DNA from: Desulfonatronovibrio hydrogenovorans DSM 9292
GTDB taxonomy: Bacteria; Desulfobacterota; Desulfovibrionia; Desulfovibrionales; Desulfonatronovibrionaceae
DNA: 64,000 nucleotides
NCBI RefSeq assembly: GCF_000686525.1
Contig: NZ_JMKT01000010.1
Span: forward strand, 62,001 to 126,000
Reading direction: 5' to 3'
Below are positions 19,382-27,645 of the stretch, one piece after another. The notes under the pieces are model-generated. The model ran no database searches. It was not told the DNA's origin and worked only from the letters and a program-made list of their open reading frames with translations. Position 1 is the stretch's first letter. The number at the start of each line of letters is the position of its first letter. Made by a program: the position numbers and the translations under genes.

Positions 19382-20341
19382 ATGCAGCCGGTTCTGGAAA
19401 TAAACGATCTCACAACTACTTTTTTTCTGAAAAACGGTCCGGTCAAGGCAGTGGACAGGGTATCTTTGACCCTTAACCAGGGCCAGAGCCTGGCTCTGGT
19501 GGGGGAATCCGGCTGCGGCAAGACCATGCTGGCCCTGTCCATCCTGGGGCTTGTCCCGGCACCGCCCGGCAAGATCACTGCTGGCCGGGTCCTGTTCAAT
19601 GGCCAGGACCTGACCCGCCTGCCTGAAAAAGACCTGCGGTCCATCCGGGGCAATCATATCTCCATGATTTTTCAGGAACCCATGTCCGCTCTGAACCCGG
19701 TATTCCGGGTTGGTGCCCAGATCAGCGAGACCCTCATCTTCCACAAGAAAATGACCATGGACCAGGCCAGGGCAAAAAGCATTGAACTCCTGAAAATGGT
19801 CGGCATCCCGGCCCCGGAAAAGAGGTACAACGATTTTCCCCATCAGTTAAGCGGTGGAATGCGTCAAAGAATCATCATTGCCATGGCCCTGGCCTGCTCT
19901 CCCAGGGTCATCCTGGCTGACGAGCCCACCACTGCCCTGGATGTGACCATCCAGGCCCAGATCCTGGACCTGATCAAAGAACTGCAGGACCAAAGCAGGA
20001 CCTCCACGGTACTCATCACCCATGACCTGGGAGTCGTGGCCCAGATCTGTCATGAAATGGCAGTCATGTACTCGGGGCGGATAGTTGAATATGGAGAAGT
20101 TTCCAGGGTCCTGGCTCAACCGGGCCACCCCTACACCCGGGGCCTGCTGGCATCCCTGCCCAGGCTGGACCGGGATGCTGAATTAAGTCCCATTCCCGGG
20201 ACTGTTCCAGAGATAAGCCACCTTCCCCAGGGATGTCACTTTCATCCAAGGTGCCCGGAAAAAATGGACAAGTGCGCTAAAGCCCCTCCCCCGGTTTTTC
20301 ACTCTGACTCGGAAATCAGGTGCTGGCTTTATGAAAAATAG
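19382..20341 (+). CDS. Oligopeptide/dipeptide ABC transporter ATPase, OppD/DppD type
   Basis: 319 residues. Walker A is GESGCGKT, the signature is [15 protein letters not shown], Walker B is [12 protein letters not shown] and the switch is LITHDLGVV. The C-terminal extension with [14 protein letters not shown] is the oligopeptide/dipeptide C-terminal domain. It drives uptake of peptides or nickel-type substrates with an OppF partner, encoded 101 bp downstream. Neither permeases nor a binding protein are encoded in this neighbourhood. Confidence 0.94.
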   Translation: MQPVLEINDLTTTFFLKNGPVKAVDRVSLTLNQGQSLALVGESGCGKTMLALSILGLVPAPPGKITAGRVLFNGQDLTRLPEKDLRSIRGNHISMIFQEPMSALNPVFRVGAQISETLIFHKKMTMDQARAKSIELLKMVGIPAPEKRYNDFPHQLSGGMRQRIIIAMALACSPRVILADEPTTALDVTIQAQILDLIKELQDQSRTSTVLITHDLGVVAQICHEMAVMYSGRIVEYGEVSRVLAQPGHPYTRGLLASLPRLDRDAELSPIPGTVPEISHLPQGCHFHPRCPEKMDKCAKAPPPVFHSDSEIRCWLYEK

Positions 20342-20442
20342 TCAAGCCCCATTGAAAAAATCCCTTTTCATCTTCTCCAGGGCCGGAATCGGGATAAGCC
20401 GTACACTGCTCAAATATAACTGCTGCCGGATATGTTGAAAAG

Positions 20443-21405
20443 ATGAAACCTGAGACTTACCTTTCCCTGGACAATGTCAGCAAATCCTATCCCGTCAGGG
20501 AAGGAACCTGGATCAAGACCACTGCCTGGCTCACAGCGGTGAACAAGGTCAGCCTGGGCATATCCAGAGGAGAAACCCTGGGCCTGGTGGGGGAATCCGG
20601 CTGCGGCAAATCCACCCTGGGCAGGATCGCCTGCGGCCTGGAAAGGCCTTCCCAGGGTCGGGTCTATCTGGCCGGACAAAACATGGACTCAACCGTTGAT
20701 CTGCTTAAGAGCAAAAGAATCCAGATGATCTTTCAGGACCCCTTTGCTTCCCTCAATCCCAGGCAGAAAATCGGGAACATCATTGCCGAACCCCTTACCA
20801 TTCATAAATCCGGTTCCAGAAAAGCCATTCAGGACAGGACCCTGGCCCTGCTGCAAAAGGTGGGTCTGTCCCCTTCTCACATGTCCAGATATCCCCATGA
20901 ATTCAGCGGAGGCCAGCGACAGAGGATCGCCATAGCCAGGGCCATCAGCCTTGACCCGGACCTGGTGGTCTGCGATGAACCGGTTTCCGCCCTGGATGTA
21001 TCGGTCCAGGCCCAGATCCTCAACCTGCTTAAAAAACTCCAGCAGGATCTCAAGCTGTCCTATCTGTTCATCTCCCATGACCTGTCAGTAGTCAGATATC
21101 TGTGCTCCAGAATTGCAGTCATGTACTTGGGCCGGCTGGTGGAACAAGCCGGCAAAGATCAGCTCTACAGCAATCCCTGCCACCCCTACACCAGGGCCCT
21201 GCTGGCAGCTGTGCCTGTGCCTGACCCGGGTATCAGAAGTAAAAACCTCATGGTCAGCTCAGAGCCTCCCAATCCCCTGAATCCGCCCCAGGGCTGCCAT
21301 TTCCATCCCAGGTGTCCAGACAGAATGGATATATGTTCAAAGCAAAGTCCCGGGTGGACCACTGTATCTTCTAATCAATCTGTAAGGTGTTTTTTATATG
21401 AATAA
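20443..21405 (+). CDS. Oligopeptide/dipeptide ABC transporter ATPase, OppF/DppF type
   Basis: 320 residues with Walker A GESGCGKST, signature FSGGQRQRIAIARAI, Walker B LVVCDEPVSALDVS and the C-terminal [14 protein letters not shown] cluster. The N-terminus (YLSLDNVSKSYPVREG) fits the F-type ATPase of the pair. Its end overlaps the U32 gene by 8 bp. As with its neighbour, the membrane subunits must be encoded elsewhere. Confidence 0.94.
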   Translation: MKPETYLSLDNVSKSYPVREGTWIKTTAWLTAVNKVSLGISRGETLGLVGESGCGKSTLGRIACGLERPSQGRVYLAGQNMDSTVDLLKSKRIQMIFQDPFASLNPRQKIGNIIAEPLTIHKSGSRKAIQDRTLALLQKVGLSPSHMSRYPHEFSGGQRQRIAIARAISLDPDLVVCDEPVSALDVSVQAQILNLLKKLQQDLKLSYLFISHDLSVVRYLCSRIAVMYLGRLVEQAGKDQLYSNPCHPYTRALLAAVPVPDPGIRSKNLMVSSEPPNPLNPPQGCHFHPRCPDRMDICSKQSPGWTTVSSNQSVRCFLYE

Positions 21406-23329
21406 ACCGGAAATCCTGGCTCCGGCCGGGAATAGACTCTCCTTTCTTGCAGCCCTGGCAGCCGGGGCTGACGCTGTGTACTGCGGCCTCAAACACTTTT
21501 CAGCCAGGATGGAGGCAGACAACTTTTCCCTGGCAGACCTGACCAGCCTGGCGGACCTGGCCCATGCCAGGGGCTCCAGTGTCTATATCGCCTTGAACAC
21601 CCTGCTCAAGCCCGAAGACACCCACAGGGCCGGACGGCTCCTGGACCGGCTGAACAGACAGGTCAAGCCCGACGCCATAATTTTCTCTGATCCGGGAATA
21701 GTGGAAATCGCCCGTCAAACAGGTCTTGAATGCCAGCTCCACCTTTCCACCCTTGGTAATTTTCATTCCAGTTCAGCCTTAGCCCTGCTGAAAACAGCAG
21801 GCATCTCCAGGGTGGTCCTGCCCAGGGAACTAAACATTGATGAGATAAAACAGCTGGCTGTTAAAAACGGACCTGAGCTGGAAGTCTTTATCCATGGAGC
21901 CTTGTGCTACGCTGTTTCAGGCCGCTGCTACTGGAGCAGCTTTTTGGGAGGAAAAAGCGGGCTTCGGGGACGATGTGTCCAGCCCTGCCGCCGGATATAC
22001 TCTTACAAGGGCTCCAGGGGGACTTATTTTTCCTGCCAGGACCTGGGCCTGGATGTCCTGGCCAAAACCCTTTTGGGCATTTCCCAGGTTTCCGCCTGGA
22101 AAATAGAAGGCCGGAAAAAAGGTCCCCACTATGTCTTTTACACCACCAGGGCCTACCAGATCATAAGGGACAACCCTGATGATCCCAAAGCCAGGAAGGA
22201 GTCCCTGAACCTCCTGGACCTGGCCCTGGGCCGGAAATTCTCCCATTATAACTTCCTGCCCCAGAGACCATTCATACCCATTGACCCGAAACAGGAACCA
22301 GCTTCAGGAAGGTTCATGGGTAAGACCAAAGGGGCAGCCAGGGACGTGGCTGTCAGTCCAAGATCAGCTCTTTTGCCGGGTGACCTGCTCAGGATCGGCT
22401 ACGAAGGCGATCCAGGCCACAAACTTGTCAAGATCAGAAAGACCGTTCCGGCCAAGGGAAGATTCACCCTGGCCCAGGGCAGCAAACAGGGCCTGCCTGT
22501 ATTTCTCATTGACCGCCGGGAAAAGGAACTCATGGACCTGATTGCCGGCCTGGAAAAACAGCTGGCACCGTCTCCAGGCCGGACCATCAAAAGCAGTTTT
22601 TCCTTTAAAGGGTCCGGACCTTCCAGGTCAGGATCAGGGCCAGGACTTTTGGAAGTCTACCGCTATCCGCCCAGGATAAAAAAAACCATGGGCATCCAGC
22701 TCAGCCTTGATCCAGCCATCCGGCCCAAGCTCGGTCCCTTCAAGTCCAGCTGGTATTTTCTTCCTCCGGTGATCTGGCCTTCGGTTGAGCATAAATGGCA
22801 GGAACTGGTGGACTTTCTCCGGAAAAAGGGCGCAACCAATTTTGTCCTTGGTTCTCCGTGGCAGATGGGCCTTTTCCAGTCCGGAAAAAAAACCAGCCTC
22901 TGGGCCGGGCCCTTCTGCAATGTGGCTAATCAGGCCCATCTGATGGTCCTGAAGGAAATGGGATTCAAAGGGGCTGTGATCAGCCCTGAGCTGTCCAGGC
23001 AGGACCTCCTTGAACTGGGAAAATCAGCCTGCATGCCTGTGGGCATTATAATCCAGGGGATCTGGCCTGTCTGCGTATCCAGGACCTTTGCCAGTGAAGC
23101 CAGACCCATTGCCGTATTTGAAAGCCCCAAAAAAGAAGTGTTCTGGACGGCCAAGCATGATGAAAACTTTTACACCTTTCCCAACTGGGAGATCAACCTG
23201 ACCGCCCACCAGGAAGAATTGCGCAGGTCCGGCTTTTCTCTGTTTCTGCACCTGAAAGAACCCCTGCCCAAGAAAATGGACCTCAAACAGCGGCCCGGAC
23301 TCTGGAACTGGGATCAGGGGTTATTGTGA
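21398..23329 (+). CDS. U32 family peptidase-like protein (RlhA/TrhP type)
   Basis: 643 residues. The N-terminal half has the U32 pattern: EILAPAGNRLSFLAALAAGADAVYCG, then HLSTLGNFHSS, VFIHGALCYAVSGRCYWSSFLGG and RGRCVQPCRRIY, whose four cysteines are the likely Fe-S ligands of the RNA-modifying members. The length resembles RlhA (rRNA C2501 hydroxylation), while TrhP members are shorter, so an RNA hydroxylation role is plausible but not shown. Translational overlap with the OppF-type ATPase gene indicates one operon. Confidence 0.85.
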   Translation: MNKPEILAPAGNRLSFLAALAAGADAVYCGLKHFSARMEADNFSLADLTSLADLAHARGSSVYIALNTLLKPEDTHRAGRLLDRLNRQVKPDAIIFSDPGIVEIARQTGLECQLHLSTLGNFHSSSALALLKTAGISRVVLPRELNIDEIKQLAVKNGPELEVFIHGALCYAVSGRCYWSSFLGGKSGLRGRCVQPCRRIYSYKGSRGTYFSCQDLGLDVLAKTLLGISQVSAWKIEGRKKGPHYVFYTTRAYQIIRDNPDDPKARKESLNLLDLALGRKFSHYNFLPQRPFIPIDPKQEPASGRFMGKTKGAARDVAVSPRSALLPGDLLRIGYEGDPGHKLVKIRKTVPAKGRFTLAQGSKQGLPVFLIDRREKELMDLIAGLEKQLAPSPGRTIKSSFSFKGSGPSRSGSGPGLLEVYRYPPRIKKTMGIQLSLDPAIRPKLGPFKSSWYFLPPVIWPSVEHKWQELVDFLRKKGATNFVLGSPWQMGLFQSGKKTSLWAGPFCNVANQAHLMVLKEMGFKGAVISPELSRQDLLELGKSACMPVGIIIQGIWPVCVSRTFASEARPIAVFESPKKEVFWTAKHDENFYTFPNWEINLTAHQEELRRSGFSLFLHLKEPLPKKMDLKQRPGLWNWDQGLL

Positions 23330-23333
23330 GCCG

Positions 23334-23672
23334 TCAGCCGAGCTTTGCTCCGTTGGGCACTTCCCTTTCCGGCACAGCCAGAACCACGCTTCCATCTTCC
23401 CGGTAGAATCCGGTCACCAGGCACTCGGACATGAACGGGCCGATCTGCCTGGGCTGAAAATTGATCACACAGACAACCTGCCTGCCAAGCAGATCCTGTC
23501 TGGAGTAGTGGTCAGTTATCCTGGCGCTGGACTGTTTGATGCCGATTTCCGGGCCAAAGTCCAGCTTGAGTTTGTAGGCTGGTTTTCGGGCTTCGGGAAA
23601 ATCAAGGACCTCTACAACGGTTCCCACCCTTATCTCCACCTTTTCAAAATCCTTCCATTCAATGGTTTCCAC
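23334..23672 (-). CDS. csaA: CsaA-like tRNA-binding domain protein
   Basis: 112 residues, an isolated EMAP-II/Arc1p-type OB fold. [10 protein letters not shown] and the dimer-forming end [17 protein letters not shown] are characteristic of Csa[25 protein letters not shown] is the second conserved block. CsaA binds tRNA and has been described as an export-related chaperone in Bacillus. It converges with the U32 gene, with only 4 bp between the two stops. Confidence 0.92.
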   Translation of the reverse strand: METIEWKDFEKVEIRVGTVVEVLDFPEARKPAYKLKLDFGPEIGIKQSSARITDHYSRQDLLGRQVVCVINFQPRQIGPFMSECLVTGFYREDGSVVLAVPEREVPNGAKLG

Positions 23673-23810
23673 TGATAAAACTCCTTTCTTAGCTAATCAT
23701 TAATCAGATCAATAAATTTAATATAAATCAATAGACATAATCCATTAGACTCCCATCAATATTTTCAATAGAAACTTAATTTGCACCAGAACTGACCTGA
23801 TAATAAGTAT

Positions 23811-24656
23811 ATGCTCAAGACATACCCATCCTTATACCCCCTGCTGGCCTTTACCGGCAGCCATCATGATCCTGAGGCCAGGACCGCCTGGGTCCTGGAA
23901 AACTCCCATGGCCTGGAATACTCGCCTGATCCGGACAACCTGGATCAGCTCCATCCAAGGATCATCCCTTTGATCAAGTCAGACATTCCAGTCCGCTTTC
24001 ACACCAGGTACTTTCAATATGAACTGGGCCATGCAGATCAGCACCTGGCTGAACAGGCCCTGGAAGTCCATGCCCGGACCATCAAAAGAATCAGGGACCT
24101 CCTGGGTCAGGCCGTGGTTACCGTACATACAGGTTTATGTCCTGATTTGCCAGTCAAACCAGAGCAGGTCAGAGAAAACCTGTGCCGGCTGGTGGAGTAT
24201 GCAGACAGTCAGAAGGTAACTGTCTGCCTGGAGAATCTGCGTCAGGGCCATGCCAGTGATCCTTTCCAGGTACTGGAATGGGCTGTGGATTCAGGAGCCA
24301 TGATCACCATGGACCTGGGCCATGCCCTGGGCTGCCCCATGGTTCTGGACAACAGGATCACTCCAATGGAAATCGCTGAGATGTTCGCACCCAGGCTTTT
24401 TGAAGTCCACGTCTACGGACGGGAGGATGAGGCCGGACACCATCCCATTACAGACATGGAACCTTTGGGGCCGGTGCTGGACAGGCTTTTGCTGACCAGT
24501 TGCCAGTGGTGGACCATTGAACTGGGCCCGCCTGACCAGGCCATGTCCACCAGGGAATTGCTTGAAGCGTATTTTGCAGCCAGGCATCAGAAACAGCTCA
24601 TGAACGGTCAAACCACCAGACTGAAGAATGTGTTCGGAGAAACCGGACATGTATGA
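23811..24656 (+). CDS. Sugar phosphate isomerase/epimerase-like TIM-barrel protein
   Basis: 281 residues with the xylose isomerase-like TIM-barrel pattern: VVTVHTGL, a metal-ligand Glu in VCLENLRQG, Asp/His in ITMDLGHALG, HVYGRED and a C-terminal Glu in WTIELGPPDQ. These fit the divalent metal site of the AP-endonuclease-2 superfamily. The substrate is unknown. Its end overlaps the adenylyltransferase gene by 8 bp and the next three genes run the same way. Confidence 0.82.
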   Translation: MLKTYPSLYPLLAFTGSHHDPEARTAWVLENSHGLEYSPDPDNLDQLHPRIIPLIKSDIPVRFHTRYFQYELGHADQHLAEQALEVHARTIKRIRDLLGQAVVTVHTGLCPDLPVKPEQVRENLCRLVEYADSQKVTVCLENLRQGHASDPFQVLEWAVDSGAMITMDLGHALGCPMVLDNRITPMEIAEMFAPRLFEVHVYGREDEAGHHPITDMEPLGPVLDRLLLTSCQWWTIELGPPDQAMSTRELLEAYFAARHQKQLMNGQTTRLKNVFGETGHV

Positions 24657-25215
24657 TCTGGGCGTTATTCACGGCAGGTTCCAGATCCTGCACAACGACC
24701 ACCTCAAATATCTGCTGGCCGGTAAAAGCCTGTGCCGCCACCTGGTAGTGGGCATAACCAATCCTGATCCGGTTCTGACCACTGATGTCCAGGTGGACAG
24801 AAACCGTTCCGCTGCCCTGTCCAACCCCCTGACCTATTATGAACGGCTGATCATGATCCAGGCAGCCCTCCAGGAATCCGCAATAAGTTCTCATGACCTG
24901 ACAGTAGTGCCTTTTCCCATAACCAGGCCAGAGCTCTACAAATACTACGTTCCCCTGGATGCGGTCTTTTTCCTGTCCATTTACGACGACTGGGGCCGGA
25001 AAAAGCTGGATCAGTTCAAATCCCTGGACCTGGCCACCCATGTCCTGTGGGAGGTGGCTCCTGAGCAGAAAGGGATCAGCTCCACAGACATCAGAAAACT
25101 GATCCTGGACAGCAGACCATGGGAGCACCTGGTCCCAGCCAGTGTGGCCCGGCTCTGCAGAAAATGGGACCTCCCGGCCAGACTGGCCAAGCTTGCAGGC
25201 AGCCACCCGGTCTAG
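24649..25215 (+). CDS. Nicotinamide-nucleotide adenylyltransferase-like protein
   Basis: 188 residues from ATG 24649 (GGAG upstream); an ATG at 24628 would add seven residues inside the previous gene. The nucleotidyltransferase signature GVIHGRFQILHNDHLKYL gives GRFQ and the HxxH-like motif. ISSTDIRKLI is the C-terminal ISSTxIR motif that contacts ATP. The family joins ATP to NMN or nicotinate mononucleotide to make NAD. The canonical NadD is shorter on this motif, so it may serve salvage. Confidence 0.82.
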   Translation: MYDLGVIHGRFQILHNDHLKYLLAGKSLCRHLVVGITNPDPVLTTDVQVDRNRSAALSNPLTYYERLIMIQAALQESAISSHDLTVVPFPITRPELYKYYVPLDAVFFLSIYDDWGRKKLDQFKSLDLATHVLWEVAPEQKGISSTDIRKLILDSRPWEHLVPASVARLCRKWDLPARLAKLAGSHPV

Positions 25216-25271
25216 ACAAATCTGTTATTGTCTGGCTGATCACCATCTAAAGGATTATAGAGGTTTAAATC

Positions 25272-25742
25272 ATGCTGATTATAGACATTCCCGGTTACAG
25301 TGAACTCAAACTCAAACATCTGGTCCTGGACTACAACGGCACCCTGGCCCTGGACGGAGAAATCATCAGCGGTGTCCGGTCCAGGCTGGAGCGTCTGTCC
25401 AGAGACCTGAATATCCATGTATTGACTGCTGACACATTCGGCCATGCCCGCCAAAAACTCTCTGAAATTGACTGTGCGTTCCAGCTCATCGGTCAAGGCG
25501 ACCAGGCCCGGGCCAAAGCGGAATACGTGATGGCCATCGGGGCTGAAAACACCGCAGCAGCAGGCAACGGACGCAACGACCGGCTCATGCTGGAAAAAGC
25601 AGGCCTTGGCATCGGCCTGATCCAGGAAGAAGGTGCCTGTCTGAGTTCCATGAACAGCGCAGATATCATCTGCTCCCATATCAACCACGCCCTTGACCTG
25701 CTGCTTTTCCCCTTACGCCTTGCTGCTACACTCCGGGGTTAG
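25272..25742 (+). CDS. HAD-superfamily hydrolase, soluble P-type-ATPase-like
   Basis: 156 residues. Motif I is LDYNGTLA, with Asn in the third position where most HAD phosphatases have Asp, as in the small 'soluble P-type ATPase' group (COG4087). Motif II is HVLTADT, a Lys lies in RAKAEYV, and motif III is AAGNGRNDRLML. There is no cap domain at this length. The phosphate substrate is unknown. Confidence 0.82.
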   Translation: MLIIDIPGYSELKLKHLVLDYNGTLALDGEIISGVRSRLERLSRDLNIHVLTADTFGHARQKLSEIDCAFQLIGQGDQARAKAEYVMAIGAENTAAAGNGRNDRLMLEKAGLGIGLIQEEGACLSSMNSADIICSHINHALDLLLFPLRLAATLRG

Positions 25743-25941
25743 CTTGACCCTGATTTACATTCCAGGATAGAAATTCAAAGCTCTGGTTTTCCAGACTCCA
25801 GCATGGGTCTGAAGTTTAAACCCCTTGACTCCTGACCCATGACCAGGTTCTGGTGTCAGGGCTGAACCAGGGACTTGAATGAAAAATCAGGCCCAGACCA
25901 AACTGACTGCAGAATCATTTAACATCCCAAGGGAGGATCAG

Positions 25942-26274
25942 ATGGCAGATCAAAGCAATCTTACCGGAACTGTTCTGAACATGAAGGATCTGGTTTCCTA
26001 TCAGACTGGTTCGGTTGTCAGCCGGACCATCATCGGCAAGAGCGTGGGCACGGTTACTGTATTTGCCTTTGACTCGGGACAGGGGCTCAGTGAGCATACC
26101 GCGCCTTTTGATGCCATGGTCCAGATCATTGACGGAACAGCTGATATTACCATTGAGGGCTCGCCCTTCAAAGTCAGACAGGGGGAAATGATCATAATGC
26201 CTGCCAACAAACCTCATGCCCTGAAGGCCAATGAAAAATTCAAGATGATCCTGACAATGATCAGAAAGCAGTAA
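25942..26274 (+). CDS. Cupin-domain protein
   Basis: 110 residues from ATG 25942, chosen for the GGGAGG at 25931-25936; an upstream ATG at 25879 lacks such a site. A single cupin barrel is visible: GQGLSEHTAPFDAMVQIIDGTADI carries cupin motif 1 residues (His, Glu-like), and PFKVRQGEMIIMPANKPHAL gives motif 2. Metal-binding is likely; substrate or ligand unknown. Confidence 0.85.
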   Translation: MADQSNLTGTVLNMKDLVSYQTGSVVSRTIIGKSVGTVTVFAFDSGQGLSEHTAPFDAMVQIIDGTADITIEGSPFKVRQGEMIIMPANKPHALKANEKFKMILTMIRKQ

Positions 26275-26445
26275 TCTTAAGCAGCCAGCAGGTTAAACCA
26301 GCCAGCTCTTAGAGGTTGCTGCAGAAAACTTGTATTTCCCATGCAAACTGGGGCTGGTTTCTGGAGTATTTTTATTCACCGCCCAGGATCTATTTGCTGA
26401 CAGTTGTGACCGGTCTTTAATCCCCAACTAAAGAGGTCAACCAGC

Positions 26446-27096
26446 ATGGACCTTACTCCCCTGATCAGTGAATTTTACAAAATTATTTTGTTTGTGGTTT
26501 TTATTGCCCTGCTCATGGGGATATTCAAGTCTCCCCGGGGCAAAGGAATCTTCGGCGAGGCCATGGTCAGGCTTTTGTCGATGCTGATGCTGAATAAAAA
26601 TATCTACCGTCCCTTTCATGACGTGACCCTGCCCTCACCGGACGGCTCCACCCAGATCGATCATGTGTATGTTTCACCATATGGCATTTTTGTTGTTGAG
26701 ACCAAGAACATGAGGGGCTGGATCTTTGGTGATGCAAGGCAAAGCCAATGGACCCAGAAGATTTATAAAAAGAGCTTTAAATTCCAGAATCCGCTGCGCC
26801 AGAACTTCAAGCACGTCAAAGCCCTGGAATCCGTCCTGCAGGTTCCAGCCGGTACAATCCATTCCATTGTCACTTTTGTGGGAGACAGTTCCTTTAAAAC
26901 ACCCATGCCGCCCAATGTAACCTATGGAGCCGGCTTTATCCGGCATATCAAGTCATTCAAAGAAAAGGTTTTTTCAGAGGACCAGGTAAGCGATCTGGTG
27001 GCCAGGATTGAATCCGGTCGCCTCCAACCCGGATATTCCACCCGTAAAAAACACGTTCAACGCCTTAAAGAACGGTCAAATCGGGATCAAGGTTAA
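26446..27096 (+). CDS. Membrane-anchored NERD nuclease-related domain protein
   Basis: 216 residues. One hydrophobic helix (about 10-28) precedes a NERD domain: GEAMVRLLSML, the Asp of STQIDHVYVSPYGIFVVETKN with its D-x(n)-E-x-K nuclease residues, and W near residue 100. NERD proteins are related to PD-(D/E)XK nucleases and occur in DNA-processing and defence contexts. There is no zinc ribbon at the C-terminus. It marks the left edge of the accessory region. Confidence 0.85.
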   Translation: MDLTPLISEFYKIILFVVFIALLMGIFKSPRGKGIFGEAMVRLLSMLMLNKNIYRPFHDVTLPSPDGSTQIDHVYVSPYGIFVVETKNMRGWIFGDARQSQWTQKIYKKSFKFQNPLRQNFKHVKALESVLQVPAGTIHSIVTFVGDSSFKTPMPPNVTYGAGFIRHIKSFKEKVFSEDQVSDLVARIESGRLQPGYSTRKKHVQRLKERSNRDQG

Positions 27097-27101
27097 TAAC
27101 C

Positions 27102-27599
27102 ATGAGTAATATCGTTAAGTTTGAAAATGTCGAAAATTGAGTTCTGGAAATCAGGGGGACCAAGGTAATCCTGGATAGCGATCTGGCTGAACTTTATGGG
27201 GTGGAAATCAAACGTATTAATGAAGCTGTAACGAATAACCCGGAAAAGTTTCCAAAAGGTTATCTTTTTGAACTTACAAGAGAAGAATGGACTCCCTTGA
27301 AGTCGAAATTTTCAACTTCAAACAGGGGTGGCAAGGTTAAACTTCCAACTGCCTTCACTGAAAAGGGCTTGTACATGCTGGCCACTATTCTGAAAAGTGC
27401 CCAGACTGTTCAGACCACCATTGCCATCAATGCCATCATGTCCGTAGCTGCGTTTAATTTCCGGAAACTGGTCCAAAAGTGGAACCATTTTTATTTTTCC
27501 TTATTTCTGGTATCTCAGATTATCCATATTCAACCTTATAAACAGAGTCAGACAGCCCTCACAGGCCAAAACTTGAATTTTTCAGGGTCAACTACTTAG
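27102..27599 (+). pseudogene. ORF6N-domain DNA-binding protein, nonsense-mutated
   Basis: From ATG 27102 the frame reads a typical ORF6N/KilA-N-like start (MSNIVKFENVEN) and is then stopped by TGA at 27138-27140, after which the same frame continues with VLEIRGTKVILDSDLAELYG, IKRINEAVTNNPEKFP, FTEKGLYMLATIL. A C-to-T change in CGA explains the stop, since Arg is usual there. After about 27470 the frame no longer resembles the family, so the 3' end is also lost. ORF6N proteins are phage- or island-borne anti-repressor/regulator types. Confidence 0.8.
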
Positions 27600-27645
27600 A
27601 CAAATACCCCCCGTGTTATGGGTCACCAAAAAAAACTCATTTGTT

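Noticed and set aside
27138-27140. TGA in the ORF6N gene read as selenocysteine
   Set aside because: No SECIS-like stem follows, the family has Arg here, and the 3' end of the gene is also lost. A C-to-T mutation is simpler.
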